A DNA stretch of 46,886 nucleotides from Fluviicola sp. (GCA_002734065.2 NVXU02000032.1:1-46886), one strand, 5' to 3'. Shown: positions 23,650 through 32,115, numbered from the stretch's first letter. A program made the numbers and translations. Notes: generated by a model not told the origin, from the sequence alone.

Positions 23650-24069
23650 ATGGCAACGAATAGAACATTCACAATGTTAAAGCCTGATGCATTAGAAAAT
23701 GGTCAAGCAGGAAATATCATCCAAATGATTTTAGATGCAGGTTTTGCAATCAAAGCAATGAAGTACACGCGTCTTTCAGAAGATCAAGCAAAGAAATTTT
23801 ACGAAGTACACGCTGAGCGTCCTTTTTATGGAGAATTGGTAGAATACATGACTTCTGGTCCAATCATCGCAGCGATTCTTGAGAAAGAAAATGCAATGGC
23901 TGATTTCAGAACATTAATCGGAGCAACGGATCCGTCTGAAGCTGCCGAAGGAACAATTCGTGCGAAGTATGCAGAATCTAAAGCGAAAAATGCTGTTCAC
24001 GGTTCTGATTCTGACGAGAATGCACAATTGGAAGGTGAATTTCATTTTTCTGCAAGCGAGATATTTTAA
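23650..24069 (+). CDS. ndk: Nucleoside diphosphate kinase
   Basis: The protein has 139 residues from the ATG at 23650. The open frame extends to a TTG at 23611, but that codon overlaps the promoter box. It moves the terminal phosphate between nucleoside triphosphates and diphosphates through a phosphohistidine. [13 protein letters not shown] (start), the catalytic His in [12 protein letters not shown] and the closing [10 protein letters not shown] match the family. It is a monocistron with its own terminator. Confidence 0.95.
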   Translation: MATNRTFTMLKPDALENGQAGNIIQMILDAGFAIKAMKYTRLSEDQAKKFYEVHAERPFYGELVEYMTSGPIIAAILEKENAMADFRTLIGATDPSEAAEGTIRAKYAESKAKNAVHGSDSDENAQLEGEFHFSASEIF

Positions 24070-24095
24070 GCGTAAATAGAAAATTTATTTTTGAG

Positions 24096-24130
24096 AAGAC
24101 CTTTGTCGTGAGATGGGGGTCTTTTTTTTT
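24096..24130 (+). terminator. Rho-independent terminator of ndk
   Basis: Stem AAGACC (24096-24101) and GGTCTT (24118-24123) with a run of nine T (24122-24130), 26 bp after the ndk stop. The loop is 16 bases with possible further pairing. Confidence 0.75.
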
Positions 24131-24275
24131 GTGGGGTAATTATTTTATCACAATCATCCTCCCCCTCAATCCCCTCACATTAAGTCAGTCAAAATAAATA
24201 TGAGTATAAAATTAATTACAATTCTTCTTTCTCAAAAATAAATCGTAATATTGAATAGCCTTACACAATGATTGT

Positions 24276-25142
24276 ATGAACATAAAATTTATCTTCTGCT
24301 TAATTCTCACACTACTTGTTCTTCCAAGAGGCTATTCTCAAGAGTTCTCTTTTGAATTGTACTTTGAAGATGCTCTTGGCAACAGAGACACTGTTCTTCT
24401 TGGCTATGATGTTTTTGCAAGTGACATAATTGACATTCCATTTAATGAAGTCGATATCATTGGTCAGCCATGGAATTCTAATTTAGATGTAAGAATTACC
24501 AACGAATGGAGCAATCGGTTTTTTCAAAATATTCCCGGAACTCAGCATTCAAAAATACAAATTATAGAAAAGTTGTGCTTAACTAATTTCACTACGATAG
24601 GCATTGATATTCGCACCAATAATTGGCCTGTTACTGCTTCTTGGGATAGTAGTTCATTCAATACTTCTTGTTTGAATGGTTCTGTTTTGACCAGTCAAAT
24701 CCCAGGTACTTGGTGGGATGTTATGAGTCCAAGTGATTTACTTCGTGTACCATTAAATAGCTCTAATTCTATTTCTTTCTCATCTAACAATGATATCCAA
24801 AGTGACTATAGCTTTGTTAGCAATGGAGATAGTATTTCTCATTTTTTCGTGCAATTTTCTGACTCTACATTATTAACTGCCTCTATTAATGAATTTGATC
24901 TCAATGAGAAAATAATCCTCTACCCCAATCCTTCAAGTGAATTTTTATCTATTGAATTTAAAATGTTGCAACCTGACACGAAGGTTGAAATATTAAATCT
25001 CAATGGGCGCCACTTATTTGAAAAGAAAATAACAACGAAAATAACAACCATCGATGTTTCAACATTCAGCAAGGGCATCTACATCGTTCAGGTATTAAAG
25101 CATAACGAAATCCAAGAAGTACGGAAATTAGTGATTCACTAA
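24276..25142 (+). CDS. Secreted protein with T9SS type A sorting domain
   Basis: The protein has 288 residues. A signal peptide (MNIKFIFCLILTLLVLPRGYSQ) comes first, then a beta-rich body of about 180 residues with no recognised domain (WPVTASWDSSSF, TWWDVMSPSDLL), then a type A C-terminal sorting domain from about 210 (ILYPNPSSEFLSI, FSKGIYIVQV, ending RKLVIH). It is expected to be carried across the outer membrane by the type IX system and attached or released. It stands alone between ndk and pepT. Confidence 0.82.
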   Translation: MNIKFIFCLILTLLVLPRGYSQEFSFELYFEDALGNRDTVLLGYDVFASDIIDIPFNEVDIIGQPWNSNLDVRITNEWSNRFFQNIPGTQHSKIQIIEKLCLTNFTTIGIDIRTNNWPVTASWDSSSFNTSCLNGSVLTSQIPGTWWDVMSPSDLLRVPLNSSNSISFSSNNDIQSDYSFVSNGDSISHFFVQFSDSTLLTASINEFDLNEKIILYPNPSSEFLSIEFKMLQPDTKVEILNLNGRHLFEKKITTKITTIDVSTFSKGIYIVQVLKHNEIQEVRKLVIH

Positions 25143-25236
25143 TACTTTCTTTCCCAAACAAAACCAGCCAAAACTCGAACAACGTTAGCGCATCGAAAAA
25201 TCAAACAGTGAAGTATGAGCGAATCATTTAATTCAT

Positions 25237-25244
25237 TACTTTTG
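25237..25244 (+). promoter_or_regulatory. -7 box upstream of the pepT-holA-rsmE operon
   Basis: TACTTTTG matches TAnnTTTG exactly, 17 nt before the pepT ATG. The -33 TTG is not clear. Confidence 0.35.
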
Positions 25245-25261
25245 ATTTCAAACAAACAACA

Positions 25262-26509
25262 ATGCAAAATTACACCTCAACAGTTGAGAAACGATTTATA
25301 AAATACGCTGAAATTGACACCACAGCGGACCCTAATTCTGAGACATTTCCTTCTTCAATGAAACAGAAGGATTTAGCAAATATTTTGGTGGAAGAATTGA
25401 AAGAACTAGGAATCAATGATGCCGAGATGGACCAATGGGGCTACGTCTTTGCGACGCTTGCAAACAATACAAGCGTCGATTCTTTGCCTACAATTTGCTT
25501 CTGCGCGCACATGGATACTGCACCCGATTGTAGTGGTACAAACGTGAAGCCAATTGTGCATAGAAATTACGACGGCAGCCCAATGACTTTGCCTGACGAC
25601 ACAACGCAAATTATTACCACAGAAAAGCATCCTTACCTCAAGGAAAAAATTGGCGACGACATTATTACCGCAAGTGGCTTAACCTTACTCGGCGCAGATG
25701 ACAAAGCTGGAATCGCTATCATTATGGATTTAGTCCGTCATCTTCAAGCCAATCCAGAAATTCCGCATCCAACAATTCGTGTTTTGTTTACACCAGACGA
25801 AGAAATTGGTCGTGGTGTCGATCATTTGGACATGAAAAAACTGAATGCGGATTACGGTTATACGCTCGACGGTGGTATCCTCGGTTCTCTTGAAGATGAG
25901 AGCTTTTCTGCCGATGCAGTAACAATTACCATCAACGGAATTACTGCGCATCCAGGTTATGCAAAAGGCAAAATGGTCAGTGCGATGAAGGTTGCGTCTG
26001 AATTTATTGCTGCTTTGCCGAAGAATGAATGGTGTCCCGAAGCGACCCAAGACAGAGAAGGTTTTGTGCATCCAGTGGCAATCAACGGAGGCATGGAGCA
26101 AACGGTTATTCAGTTCATTATTCGAGATCACATAACGTCAAAATTGCAAGAATACGAAGATCGTTTAGAAGGAATTCTCAACAATATTCTAGCGAACTAC
26201 CCTTCTCTTGATACTTCTTTTGAGGTGAAAGAACAATACAGAAACATGAAAGAAATCATCAAAGATGTGCCTTTTGTGACAGATTATGCCATCCAAGCAA
26301 TGGAGAATGCTGGAGTAAAACCTGTGCCGACAATCATTCGTGGAGGTACGGACGGCTCTCGACTTTCTTTTATGGGATTGCCTTGCCCTAATATTTTTAC
26401 GGGAGAATTGGCCATTCATTCTCGCCACGAATACGTGAGTGTGCAAGACATGGAAAAAGGAACAGCAACGTTAACAGAATTGGTTCAATTGTGGGCAAAA
26501 CATCAATAA
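25262..26509 (+). CDS. pepT: Peptidase T (tripeptide aminopeptidase)
   Basis: The protein has 415 residues, a cytoplasmic M20 di-zinc peptidase that removes the N-terminal residue of tripeptides. Metal site residues are visible: His and Asp in CAHMDTAPDCSG, Asp in TLLGADDKAGIA, the catalytic Glu pair in TPDEEIGRGVDH, Asp in YTLDGG, and His in HSRHEYVS. The dimerisation domain lies between (about 215-320). The stop is directly followed by the ATG of holA with no gap, so it heads a three-gene operon with holA and rsmE. Confidence 0.95.
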   Translation: MQNYTSTVEKRFIKYAEIDTTADPNSETFPSSMKQKDLANILVEELKELGINDAEMDQWGYVFATLANNTSVDSLPTICFCAHMDTAPDCSGTNVKPIVHRNYDGSPMTLPDDTTQIITTEKHPYLKEKIGDDIITASGLTLLGADDKAGIAIIMDLVRHLQANPEIPHPTIRVLFTPDEEIGRGVDHLDMKKLNADYGYTLDGGILGSLEDESFSADAVTITINGITAHPGYAKGKMVSAMKVASEFIAALPKNEWCPEATQDREGFVHPVAINGGMEQTVIQFIIRDHITSKLQEYEDRLEGILNNILANYPSLDTSFEVKEQYRNMKEIIKDVPFVTDYAIQAMENAGVKPVPTIIRGGTDGSRLSFMGLPCPNIFTGELAIHSRHEYVSVQDMEKGTATLTELVQLWAKHQ

Positions 26510-27511
26510 ATGGACTACAAAGGCATTCTGCAAAATATCAAAGCAAAGAACTTCGAGAAGATTTATTTTCTTCACGGAGAAGAGGCGTATTACATTGATA
26601 AAATTACAGATGCTATCATTGAGAATGCGCTCGAAGAACATGAAAGAGACTTCAACCAGAGCATCATTTACGGAAAAGATGCCGACGCATTGAGCATTAT
26701 TTCTGAAGCAAAAGGGTATCCAATGATGGCAAATCGTCGCTTGGTTGTTTTGAAAGAAGCGCAATATTTTTCAAAAAAAATGGAGGACCTTCTCCCCTAT
26801 TTTGAAGATCCTTCGGAGCAAACCATCTTTGTGATTAATTATAAGTATGGCAAATACGATTCTCGCAAAAAAGCAATCAAAGCCGCCGCAAAAAATGGAC
26901 TGGTTTACCGTTCTGACAAGGTTCCAGAGTATAAATTGGTCGATTGGATTAATAATTACATCAAATCCAAAGGATACAGCATATCTTCCAAAGCGTGCAT
27001 GTTGCTGGCAGAATTTTTAGGCGATGATTTAAGTAAAATCACCAATGAGGTTGATAAATTAGAAATTCTTGTCGAGAAAGGAACAACCATCAACGAGGTT
27101 CATATTGAAGAAAATATTGGCATTTCGAAAGATTATAATGTTTTTGAATTGGGGAATGCAATCGGTGTCAGAGACGTTCTCAAAGCCAATAAAATTGTTG
27201 ACTATTTCGTACACAACCCAAAAGCAGGACCGATGGTCATGGTAGTCGCTAATTTATTCACTCTTCATTCTCAAATGATGAAAGTGCATTTTTCTAAGAA
27301 CAAATCCAAAGATGCCATTGCCAAATCACTGCGAATGCATCCTTTTGTTGCCGGAAAAATATTGAGTGCTTGTAAAATTTACAATCCGAAAAAAATTGCT
27401 GCAAATATTGCCATTCTTCATGAATACGATTTAAAATCAAAGGGAGTTGACAATCCTTCAACGACTCCGGGAGAATTAATGAAAGAATTGATTTTTAAAT
27501 TGATGCACTGA
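26510..27511 (+). CDS. holA: DNA polymerase III delta subunit
   Basis: The protein has 333 residues. It is the clamp-loader subunit that opens the sliding clamp. It starts with KIYFLHGEEAYYIDKITD, the degenerate nucleotide-binding loop of HolA. It then shows the domain II/III pattern LLAEFLGDDLSKITNEVDKL and FELGNAIGVRD, and a C-terminal all-helical collar domain. The length is normal. It begins on the base after the pepT stop and overlaps rsmE by one base. Confidence 0.93.
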   Translation: MDYKGILQNIKAKNFEKIYFLHGEEAYYIDKITDAIIENALEEHERDFNQSIIYGKDADALSIISEAKGYPMMANRRLVVLKEAQYFSKKMEDLLPYFEDPSEQTIFVINYKYGKYDSRKKAIKAAAKNGLVYRSDKVPEYKLVDWINNYIKSKGYSISSKACMLLAEFLGDDLSKITNEVDKLEILVEKGTTINEVHIEENIGISKDYNVFELGNAIGVRDVLKANKIVDYFVHNPKAGPMVMVVANLFTLHSQMMKVHFSKNKSKDAIAKSLRMHPFVAGKILSACKIYNPKKIAANIAILHEYDLKSKGVDNPSTTPGELMKELIFKLMH

Positions 27512-28206
27512 TGCGTTTATTCTACGATGCAAATATCAAAAAGAGTGACTCTACTTTCACATTAACCGAGGAAGAATCGAAGCATGTTGTTCGCGTTTTA
27601 AGGATGAAAGAGGGCGACAGAATTGCTTTACTCAACGGGAAAGGAGATTCTTTTACCTGCGAAATTATCGATGCTCATCCGAAACGTTGCGACTTAAAAA
27701 TTCGTGAACATTCTCACAAAGAGAAGCCGAAATACGATATTCACATTGCCATTTCTCCAACCAAGCAGCTAGACAGAATGGAGTGGTTTGTGGAGAAAGC
27801 AACGGAAATTGGCGCGACAGAAATCACCTTAATTTCGTGCAAAAATCAAGAGCGCTCAAAAGTGAAGGTTGACCGTTTGCTTAAGAAGGCAATTTCTGCA
27901 ATGAAGCAATCACACAGAGCTTACTTACCGATAATCAATGAGTTAGATGGTTTCAATAACTTTGTTAAAAATCACTCGAAGGGTTTAATTGCCCATTGCT
28001 ATGAGAATCCGAAAGAAAAATTTGAGGCTTCTTTCAGAAAAACGAACTGCCCAATTTTAATAGGACCCGAGGGAGATTTTACTCAAGAAGAAATCGCATT
28101 CGCCTTGCAAAATGGATATAAAACTATTACTTTAGGAGAAAATAGATTAAGAACGGAAACGGCAGGGGTTTATGTTTGTGTTAGAAGTAAGCTGTTGTTA
28201 GAGTGA
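27511..28206 (+). CDS. rsmE: 16S rRNA (uracil-1498-N3)-methyltransferase
   Basis: The protein has 231 residues. It is a SPOUT methyltransferase that modifies U1498 of 16S rRNA. The N-terminal PUA-like part is followed by the trefoil-knot domain with GATEITLISCKNQERS, ILIGPEGDFTQEEI and ITLGENRLRTETAG. The start overlaps the holA stop (TGATG). Its own TGA stop (28204-28206) is inside a gtgatga-type repeat. Confidence 0.95.
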   Translation: MRLFYDANIKKSDSTFTLTEEESKHVVRVLRMKEGDRIALLNGKGDSFTCEIIDAHPKRCDLKIREHSHKEKPKYDIHIAISPTKQLDRMEWFVEKATEIGATEITLISCKNQERSKVKVDRLLKKAISAMKQSHRAYLPIINELDGFNNFVKNHSKGLIAHCYENPKEKFEASFRKTNCPILIGPEGDFTQEEIAFALQNGYKTITLGENRLRTETAGVYVCVRSKLLLE

Positions 28207-28231
28207 TGAACGATAAGTGTGGAGTGATGAG
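28201..28231 (+). repeat. gtgatga-type repeat over the rsmE stop
   Basis: It begins gagtgatgaacgataagtgt and ends gagtgatgag. It is related to 12623-12652 and, inverted, 13491-13520. Confidence 0.6.
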
Positions 28232-28247
28232 TTTTGACGTTGACTCC

Positions 28248-28294
28248 TGTTAGCACTTCGACATACTTCGGCTTCGCTCAGCAGAGTCAGCTCA
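28248..28294 (+). repeat. 47-bp dispersed intergenic repeat, copy B
   Basis: It matches the copy at 12711-12757 at 45 of 47 positions. Directly after it come about four tgtataa heptamers (28306-28331). Confidence 0.8.
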
Positions 28295-28360
28295 ACGTAA
28301 AAATGTATAATGTATAATGTATAATGTATAATAAAGTGGTAGAGTGAAAGTAAGTCCAAT

Positions 28361-28402
28361 GCTCCAATGCTCTAATGCTCTAATGCTCTAATGCTCTAAT
28401 GC
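28361..28402 (+). repeat. Octamer tandem repeat (gctctaat) just before a start codon
   Basis: One gctccaat (28361-28368) is followed by four perfect gctctaat units (28369-28400) and a final gc, ending one base before the ATG at 28404. It occupies the ribosome-binding region of the DUF4159 gene. Changes in copy number would move upstream signals in 8-bp steps. Confidence 0.85.
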
Positions 28403-28403
28403 A

Positions 28404-29051
28404 ATGAAAAAAATAATAACAATACTAACAATCCTAATCGCAGCGACAAGCTTCTCTCAAGGAAGTTATCAATTGGCTGTTCTAAAATACAGCGGTGGTG
28501 GTGATTACTATGCAAATCCTACTGCGTTGCCTAACCTCATTGATTTTTGCAACAAGAACCTCGCAACGACAATAAAAAAAGAAGTTCCTTACGTTGAAGT
28601 TGGCAGTCCTGACCTATTTCTCTACCCTTTTATCCACATGACGGGGCACGGAAATGTTGTTTTTTCTTCTACTGAAGCAGAGAATTTGAGGACCTACTTA
28701 AAAGGCGGTGGCTTTTTGCACATTGACGACAATTACGGCATGGATAAATTCATTCGCGTTGAAATGAAGAAAGTTTTTCCCAACAATGAGTTGGTAGAAT
28801 TGCCTTTCGATCATCCAATTTTTCACCAGAAATATGACTTTAATGGACTACCGAAAATTCATGAACACGATGGCAAAAGATCACAGGCATTTGGAATTAT
28901 CATCGATGGAAGACTCGTTTGTTTATACACATACGAGACTGATTTAAGCGATGGTTGGGAGAATTCTGAAGTGCACAATGATTCAGAGAACAAACGATTG
29001 CAAGCATTGAAAATGGGCGCGAATATTTTGATGTATGCGTTTATGATGTAA
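28404..29051 (+). CDS. DUF4159 domain protein, exported
   Basis: The protein has 215 residues. A short signal peptide (MKKIITILTILIAATSFSQ) is followed by one DUF4159 domain: YQLAVLKYSGGGDYYANPT, a PFIHMTGHGNVVFS strand, LRTYLKGGGFLHIDDNYG and EHDGKRSQAFGIIIDGRLVC. The fold is expected to resemble the glutamine-amidotransferase-like domains found in Bacteroidota operons with MoxR/vWA proteins, but none of those genes is here. Its function is unknown. An octamer repeat abuts the start codon. Confidence 0.85.
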   Translation: MKKIITILTILIAATSFSQGSYQLAVLKYSGGGDYYANPTALPNLIDFCNKNLATTIKKEVPYVEVGSPDLFLYPFIHMTGHGNVVFSSTEAENLRTYLKGGGFLHIDDNYGMDKFIRVEMKKVFPNNELVELPFDHPIFHQKYDFNGLPKIHEHDGKRSQAFGIIIDGRLVCLYTYETDLSDGWENSEVHNDSENKRLQALKMGANILMYAFMM

Positions 29052-29107
29052 AAAAGTATCTGCAGCTAGTCAGACCAGATACTTTACCATTAATTGCAGT
29101 TCCAATA

Positions 29108-29542
29108 ATGCTGTTTCTTTTTGCAATTGGACTGGCTGGTTTGTGGATGATATATTTTGGAATAAAATCTATCCTTAAAAAAAAGAATATAGAATTCTCA
29201 GTTATTCTTATTCTTGTTGGAGGTTTCCCGCTAACATTTAGTTTAATAAATTACTTTGGGTATCATCAAATTTTTAACCGAGAGGAAAAACAAATCGTAG
29301 GAAATTTTATCAATCTCGAAACAAACACTATTTTAACAATAGAAAGTAATCATAAATGGACATACAAGGGAAATGACCTTCCTTGCAGTGAGGGAGTTTG
29401 GGAGTTTCAAATGTCCGAGGACTGTAATTATTGGAACATTAGTTCTTACAACGAAAATGGCAGATTAGTTTGTCATGATCAAACCTTAGATCCAAATCGA
29501 ATTAATTTCAATGACGATGGTTTAAAGTTCTTGAAAAAATAA
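29108..29542 (+). CDS. Hypothetical membrane protein
   Basis: The protein has 144 residues. Two N-terminal membrane helices (about 2-20 and 30-50) precede a soluble domain of about 85 residues with a lipocalin-like feel (IVGNFINLETNTILTIESN, WTYKGNDLPCSEGVWEF), which may be a small beta barrel. Two or three Cys occur in the soluble part. I do not recognise a family. It starts 56 bp after the DUF4159 gene and is followed by the large inverted repeat. Confidence 0.6.
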   Translation: MLFLFAIGLAGLWMIYFGIKSILKKKNIEFSVILILVGGFPLTFSLINYFGYHQIFNREEKQIVGNFINLETNTILTIESNHKWTYKGNDLPCSEGVWEFQMSEDCNYWNISSYNENGRLVCHDQTLDPNRINFNDDGLKFLKK

Positions 29543-29550
29543 CGTGAACA

Positions 29551-29670
29551 TCCTCCCCCTTAATCCCCCTCCAAAGGGGGAAACCTAGAATAGTAAATTG
29601 AATAATTTCACAATGTTGTATTTAAGCATCTATTTCATTTCCCCCTTTGGAGGGGGATTAAGGGGGAGGA
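29551..29670. repeat. Perfect 33-bp inverted repeat with 54-bp spacer (tcctccccct type)
   Basis: The 33 bases at 29551-29583 and the 33 at 29638-29670 are exact reverse complements. They are built of C-runs and G-runs (tcctcccccttaatcccc at the left end). It fills the gap between the membrane protein gene and the BNR protein gene. The C-run sequence type is a recurrent intergenic element in Bacteroidota. A partial copy is at 24157-24176. The fold could stop transcription from either side. Confidence 0.85.
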
Positions 29671-29707
29671 TTCTACACTATCAATCTAAATTCCATACCT
29701 TTACATT

Positions 29708-31255
29708 ATGAAAACACTAACAACTCTACTTATTCTGTTTTTAACATTGCAAATCAACGCGCAATCAAACATCAATGTTTCCAATGCAAATTTCTTTGAA
29801 GGTGAACCTTTTTTGGCTATCGACCCAGCAAATGACCAACACCTTGTTGCGGCTTGGATGGGCTTTAAAGTTGGAGAAGCAATCGTGATTAAAACCAATT
29901 ATTCTGACGATGGAGGAATAACTTGGACAACGCCCACAACCATTGCGCATGAAATTGCCGGAAATACTTCTGCTGATGTCGTTCTCAAATATGACGGAAA
30001 TGGAAATTTGTTTATGAGTTATGTTGACTATGAGAGTACTAATTTTACGTTTGGGAAAGTTATACTACGAAAATCAATAGACAACGGTGTATCTTGGGGG
30101 AATTCTGTCGAGGCAATGGATGCTATTGTCGATTGTCCAAATAAATTATGCGTTGACAGACCATTTATGGTTATCGACCAATCCAATAATATTTTTATCA
30201 CCTCAGGAAACGCTAATCAACCAAGTGTTATTAGTCCTTACAATCCTTATTTTGTTGTCAGCACAGACGGTGGAGTTAACTTTACAACACCTGCAGTTAT
30301 GGACGGTCCAAATTTTTTAGCGGGAGATAATGTTGTTAAACAACCTATTCCTTCTCCAACAATTGCAGCTGATGGAAGCTTTTATGCGGCTTACCCCAGT
30401 TATGTTTTTACACAAAATTTTAATGCGCAATTATTATTGGCAAAGAGCACCGATTTAGGGGTAAACTTCACTTATTCTTCAATTTATGCAGGTTCTGACG
30501 CAGAATCAAACCCATTGGCCAAAAGAGGATTCTTGCTATTAGCTGATCCAACATTAACGAACCATCTTGTTCTTTTTGCTATTCTTAATTACAGTGGTGA
30601 TGCAGACATATACTTAACTGAGACGATAGACGTCATCAATTGGTCTGCTCCTTCTAGAGTTAATCAAGACCTCTTCGGTAATGGCAGAATGCAAGATTTG
30701 GTCTGGGCTGATTTTAATAGTAATGGAGATTTAGGGGTCTGTTGGAGGGACAGAAGAAATGGCGCAACATCAGGTTATCAAACAGAAACAGAAATATATG
30801 CAACTGTAAAGTACAAGGATTCTAGCAACTTTGAGAACGACTTTGTTATTTCTTCACAATTAGTTAATCACGATGCGGTGTTAGAAGGTTCAGGTAATGA
30901 TTTTATGAATGTCCAGTTTGTTGGTGACACTTTGTATTCTGTCTGGGGCGATGTAAGAACGGGAACCTTGAATATCTTCATTAACAAGACCAATGTCATT
31001 GACGGAACAGTCTCCACTTTTTCGATTGCAAAAGAAGAAGGAATTATTGGTCTTTATCCAAATCCAAGTCAAGAAGAAATTCACATCCAAAATTTCGATG
31101 AAATTAGCGACGCTCTATTAATTAATTCTTCAGGGAAAGTTTTACGAAAAGTAACAATCGATAAAATAGACATTCGTTTACTACCAAAAGGGACTTATCT
31201 TTTGACTTATAACTACAAAGGGAAGAGAATTAGCAGTAAATTCGTTAAGAATTAA
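29708..31255 (+). CDS. Secreted BNR-repeat (sialidase-like) protein with T9SS sorting domain
   Basis: The protein has 515 residues. The signal peptide is MKTLTTLLILFLTLQINAQ. The body is a beta-propeller with Asp-box (BNR) motifs: SDDGGITW, SIDNGVSWG, STDGGVNF and a weaker STDLGVNF. It is related in shape to exo-alpha-sialidases and other sugar-acting or cell-surface propellers. The catalytic Arg triad of sialidases cannot be assigned by eye. A type A sorting domain closes the protein (GLYPNPSQEEIHI, LPKGTYLLTYN). The stop abuts the stop of the convergent gene at 31256 with no gap. Confidence 0.82.
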   Translation: MKTLTTLLILFLTLQINAQSNINVSNANFFEGEPFLAIDPANDQHLVAAWMGFKVGEAIVIKTNYSDDGGITWTTPTTIAHEIAGNTSADVVLKYDGNGNLFMSYVDYESTNFTFGKVILRKSIDNGVSWGNSVEAMDAIVDCPNKLCVDRPFMVIDQSNNIFITSGNANQPSVISPYNPYFVVSTDGGVNFTTPAVMDGPNFLAGDNVVKQPIPSPTIAADGSFYAAYPSYVFTQNFNAQLLLAKSTDLGVNFTYSSIYAGSDAESNPLAKRGFLLLADPTLTNHLVLFAILNYSGDADIYLTETIDVINWSAPSRVNQDLFGNGRMQDLVWADFNSNGDLGVCWRDRRNGATSGYQTETEIYATVKYKDSSNFENDFVISSQLVNHDAVLEGSGNDFMNVQFVGDTLYSVWGDVRTGTLNIFINKTNVIDGTVSTFSIAKEEGIIGLYPNPSQEEIHIQNFDEISDALLINSSGKVLRKVTIDKIDIRLLPKGTYLLTYNYKGKRISSKFVKN

Positions 31256-31426
31256 TTACGCACCGCAACCAACACAATCAATGTGACTGTCCATTGGTTT
31301 CACTCCTTTTAACTTCATTTGAAGATTGTGAATCTGGTCTTTAATTTCCATATCGTGAAACATTTCACCAGTTAGTTGAGCTGATAAATTGTCGATTTCT
31401 TCTTGTAATGTAGTTGTCGTTTCCAT
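31256..31426 (-). CDS. Small conserved protein with C-terminal CVGCG motif
   Basis: The protein has 56 residues from the ATG at 31424-31426 (METTTTLQEEIDNLSAQLTG). The frame extends 12 codons further upstream to 31462, but those residues are not family-like. A helical coiled-coil stretch leads to MDSHIDCVGCGA at the end. Short proteins ending this way (SH.xCxGCG) recur in flavobacteria. The two Cys could bind a metal. The function is unknown. It is convergent with, and exactly abutting, the BNR gene. Confidence 0.7.
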   Translation of the reverse strand: METTTTLQEEIDNLSAQLTGEMFHDMEIKDQIHNLQMKLKGVKPMDSHIDCVGCGA

Positions 31427-31556
31427 GGTTTGTTTTTTAATTATTCTTCTACAAATTTGCAACGAAATTCAACTCGAATTAATAGCAACCTTTTTAACTT
31501 TTCAAAAAGTTATTAACGAATATCCCCCCTCTTAGCTCTAAAAAAGTTGCTTTCCC

Positions 31557-31587
31557 TTGGAAATCAGCCTCTTTTTAGCTATTTTTG
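31557..31587 (+). promoter_or_regulatory. Bacteroidota-type promoter for the split repeat protein gene
   Basis: TTG at 31557-31559, a 20-nt spacer, and a consensus TATTTTTG box at 31580-31587. The expected start is near 31594, giving a leader of about 30 nt before the ATG at 31624. Confidence 0.55.
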
Positions 31588-31623
31588 CAGTAGTTAACAT
31601 TAGTCAATCTACTTTTTTACCGA

Positions 31624-32115
31624 ATGAAACACTTTCTACTCATCTGTTCATTCTTCGTATTAATTATGGAGAATTCTTTTGCACAATCAGACGGGTGCTC
31701 TGCGGCTACTGTAGTTGGGATTACAGCAAATTGCTCAACACCCACTGCAGGAACGACAACTGGGGCAACCCAAACAATTCCAGGCTGTGTTGGAAACGCA
31801 GATGATGATGTATGGTATCAGTTCACTGCAACTTCAGCAGGCATTCAAATTACCGTCGCACCGAGTGCTGGTATGGATCCGGTAGTGCAATTGTTGTCGG
31901 GAAACTGTTCGACCTTAGCGGCTCTCGTTTGTCTGGATGCTACCTTAACAGGTCAAAGTGAAATTTTAAATTATTCTAGCTTAACAATCGGTCAAGTTTA
32001 CCGAATACGTGTTTATGATTATTTCGCTGGTTCTGGATCAGGAAATTTCACCATTTGTTTAACCCCCCCCCACCACCACCAGTTAATAATTTATGTGGCT
32101 CCCCAACCAGTCTAA
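31624..32115 (+). CDS. N-terminal part of a T9SS surface protein, frameshifted at a C9 tract
   Basis: This frame gives 163 residues. It has a signal peptide (MKHFLLICSFFVLIMENSFAQ) and one repeat domain of about 120 residues (GATQTIPGCVGNADDDVWYQ, QVYRIRVYDYFAGSGSG), then loses sense after FTICLTPP, reading HHHQLI and ending at TAA. The same domain type continues in the frame that opens at 32055. Adding one C to, or removing two from, the nine-C run at 32063-32071 joins both frames into one protein of about 860 residues. The domains look like PPC-type beta sandwiches. Confidence 0.75.
   Translation: MKHFLLICSFFVLIMENSFAQSDGCSAATVVGITANCSTPTAGTTTGATQTIPGCVGNADDDVWYQFTATSAGIQITVAPSAGMDPVVQLLSGNCSTLAALVCLDATLTGQSEILNYSSLTIGQVYRIRVYDYFAGSGSGNFTICLTPPHHHQLIIYVAPQPV

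Noticed and set aside
25730-26131. 133-codon minus-strand frame within pepT
   Set aside because: A shadow of a well-supported peptidase; many Cys, Trp and His in a pattern typical of antisense frames.
31557-31805. 82-codon plus-strand frame upstream of the split T9SS gene
   Set aside because: It begins at the promoter TTG and overlaps the signal-peptide region of the real gene in another frame.
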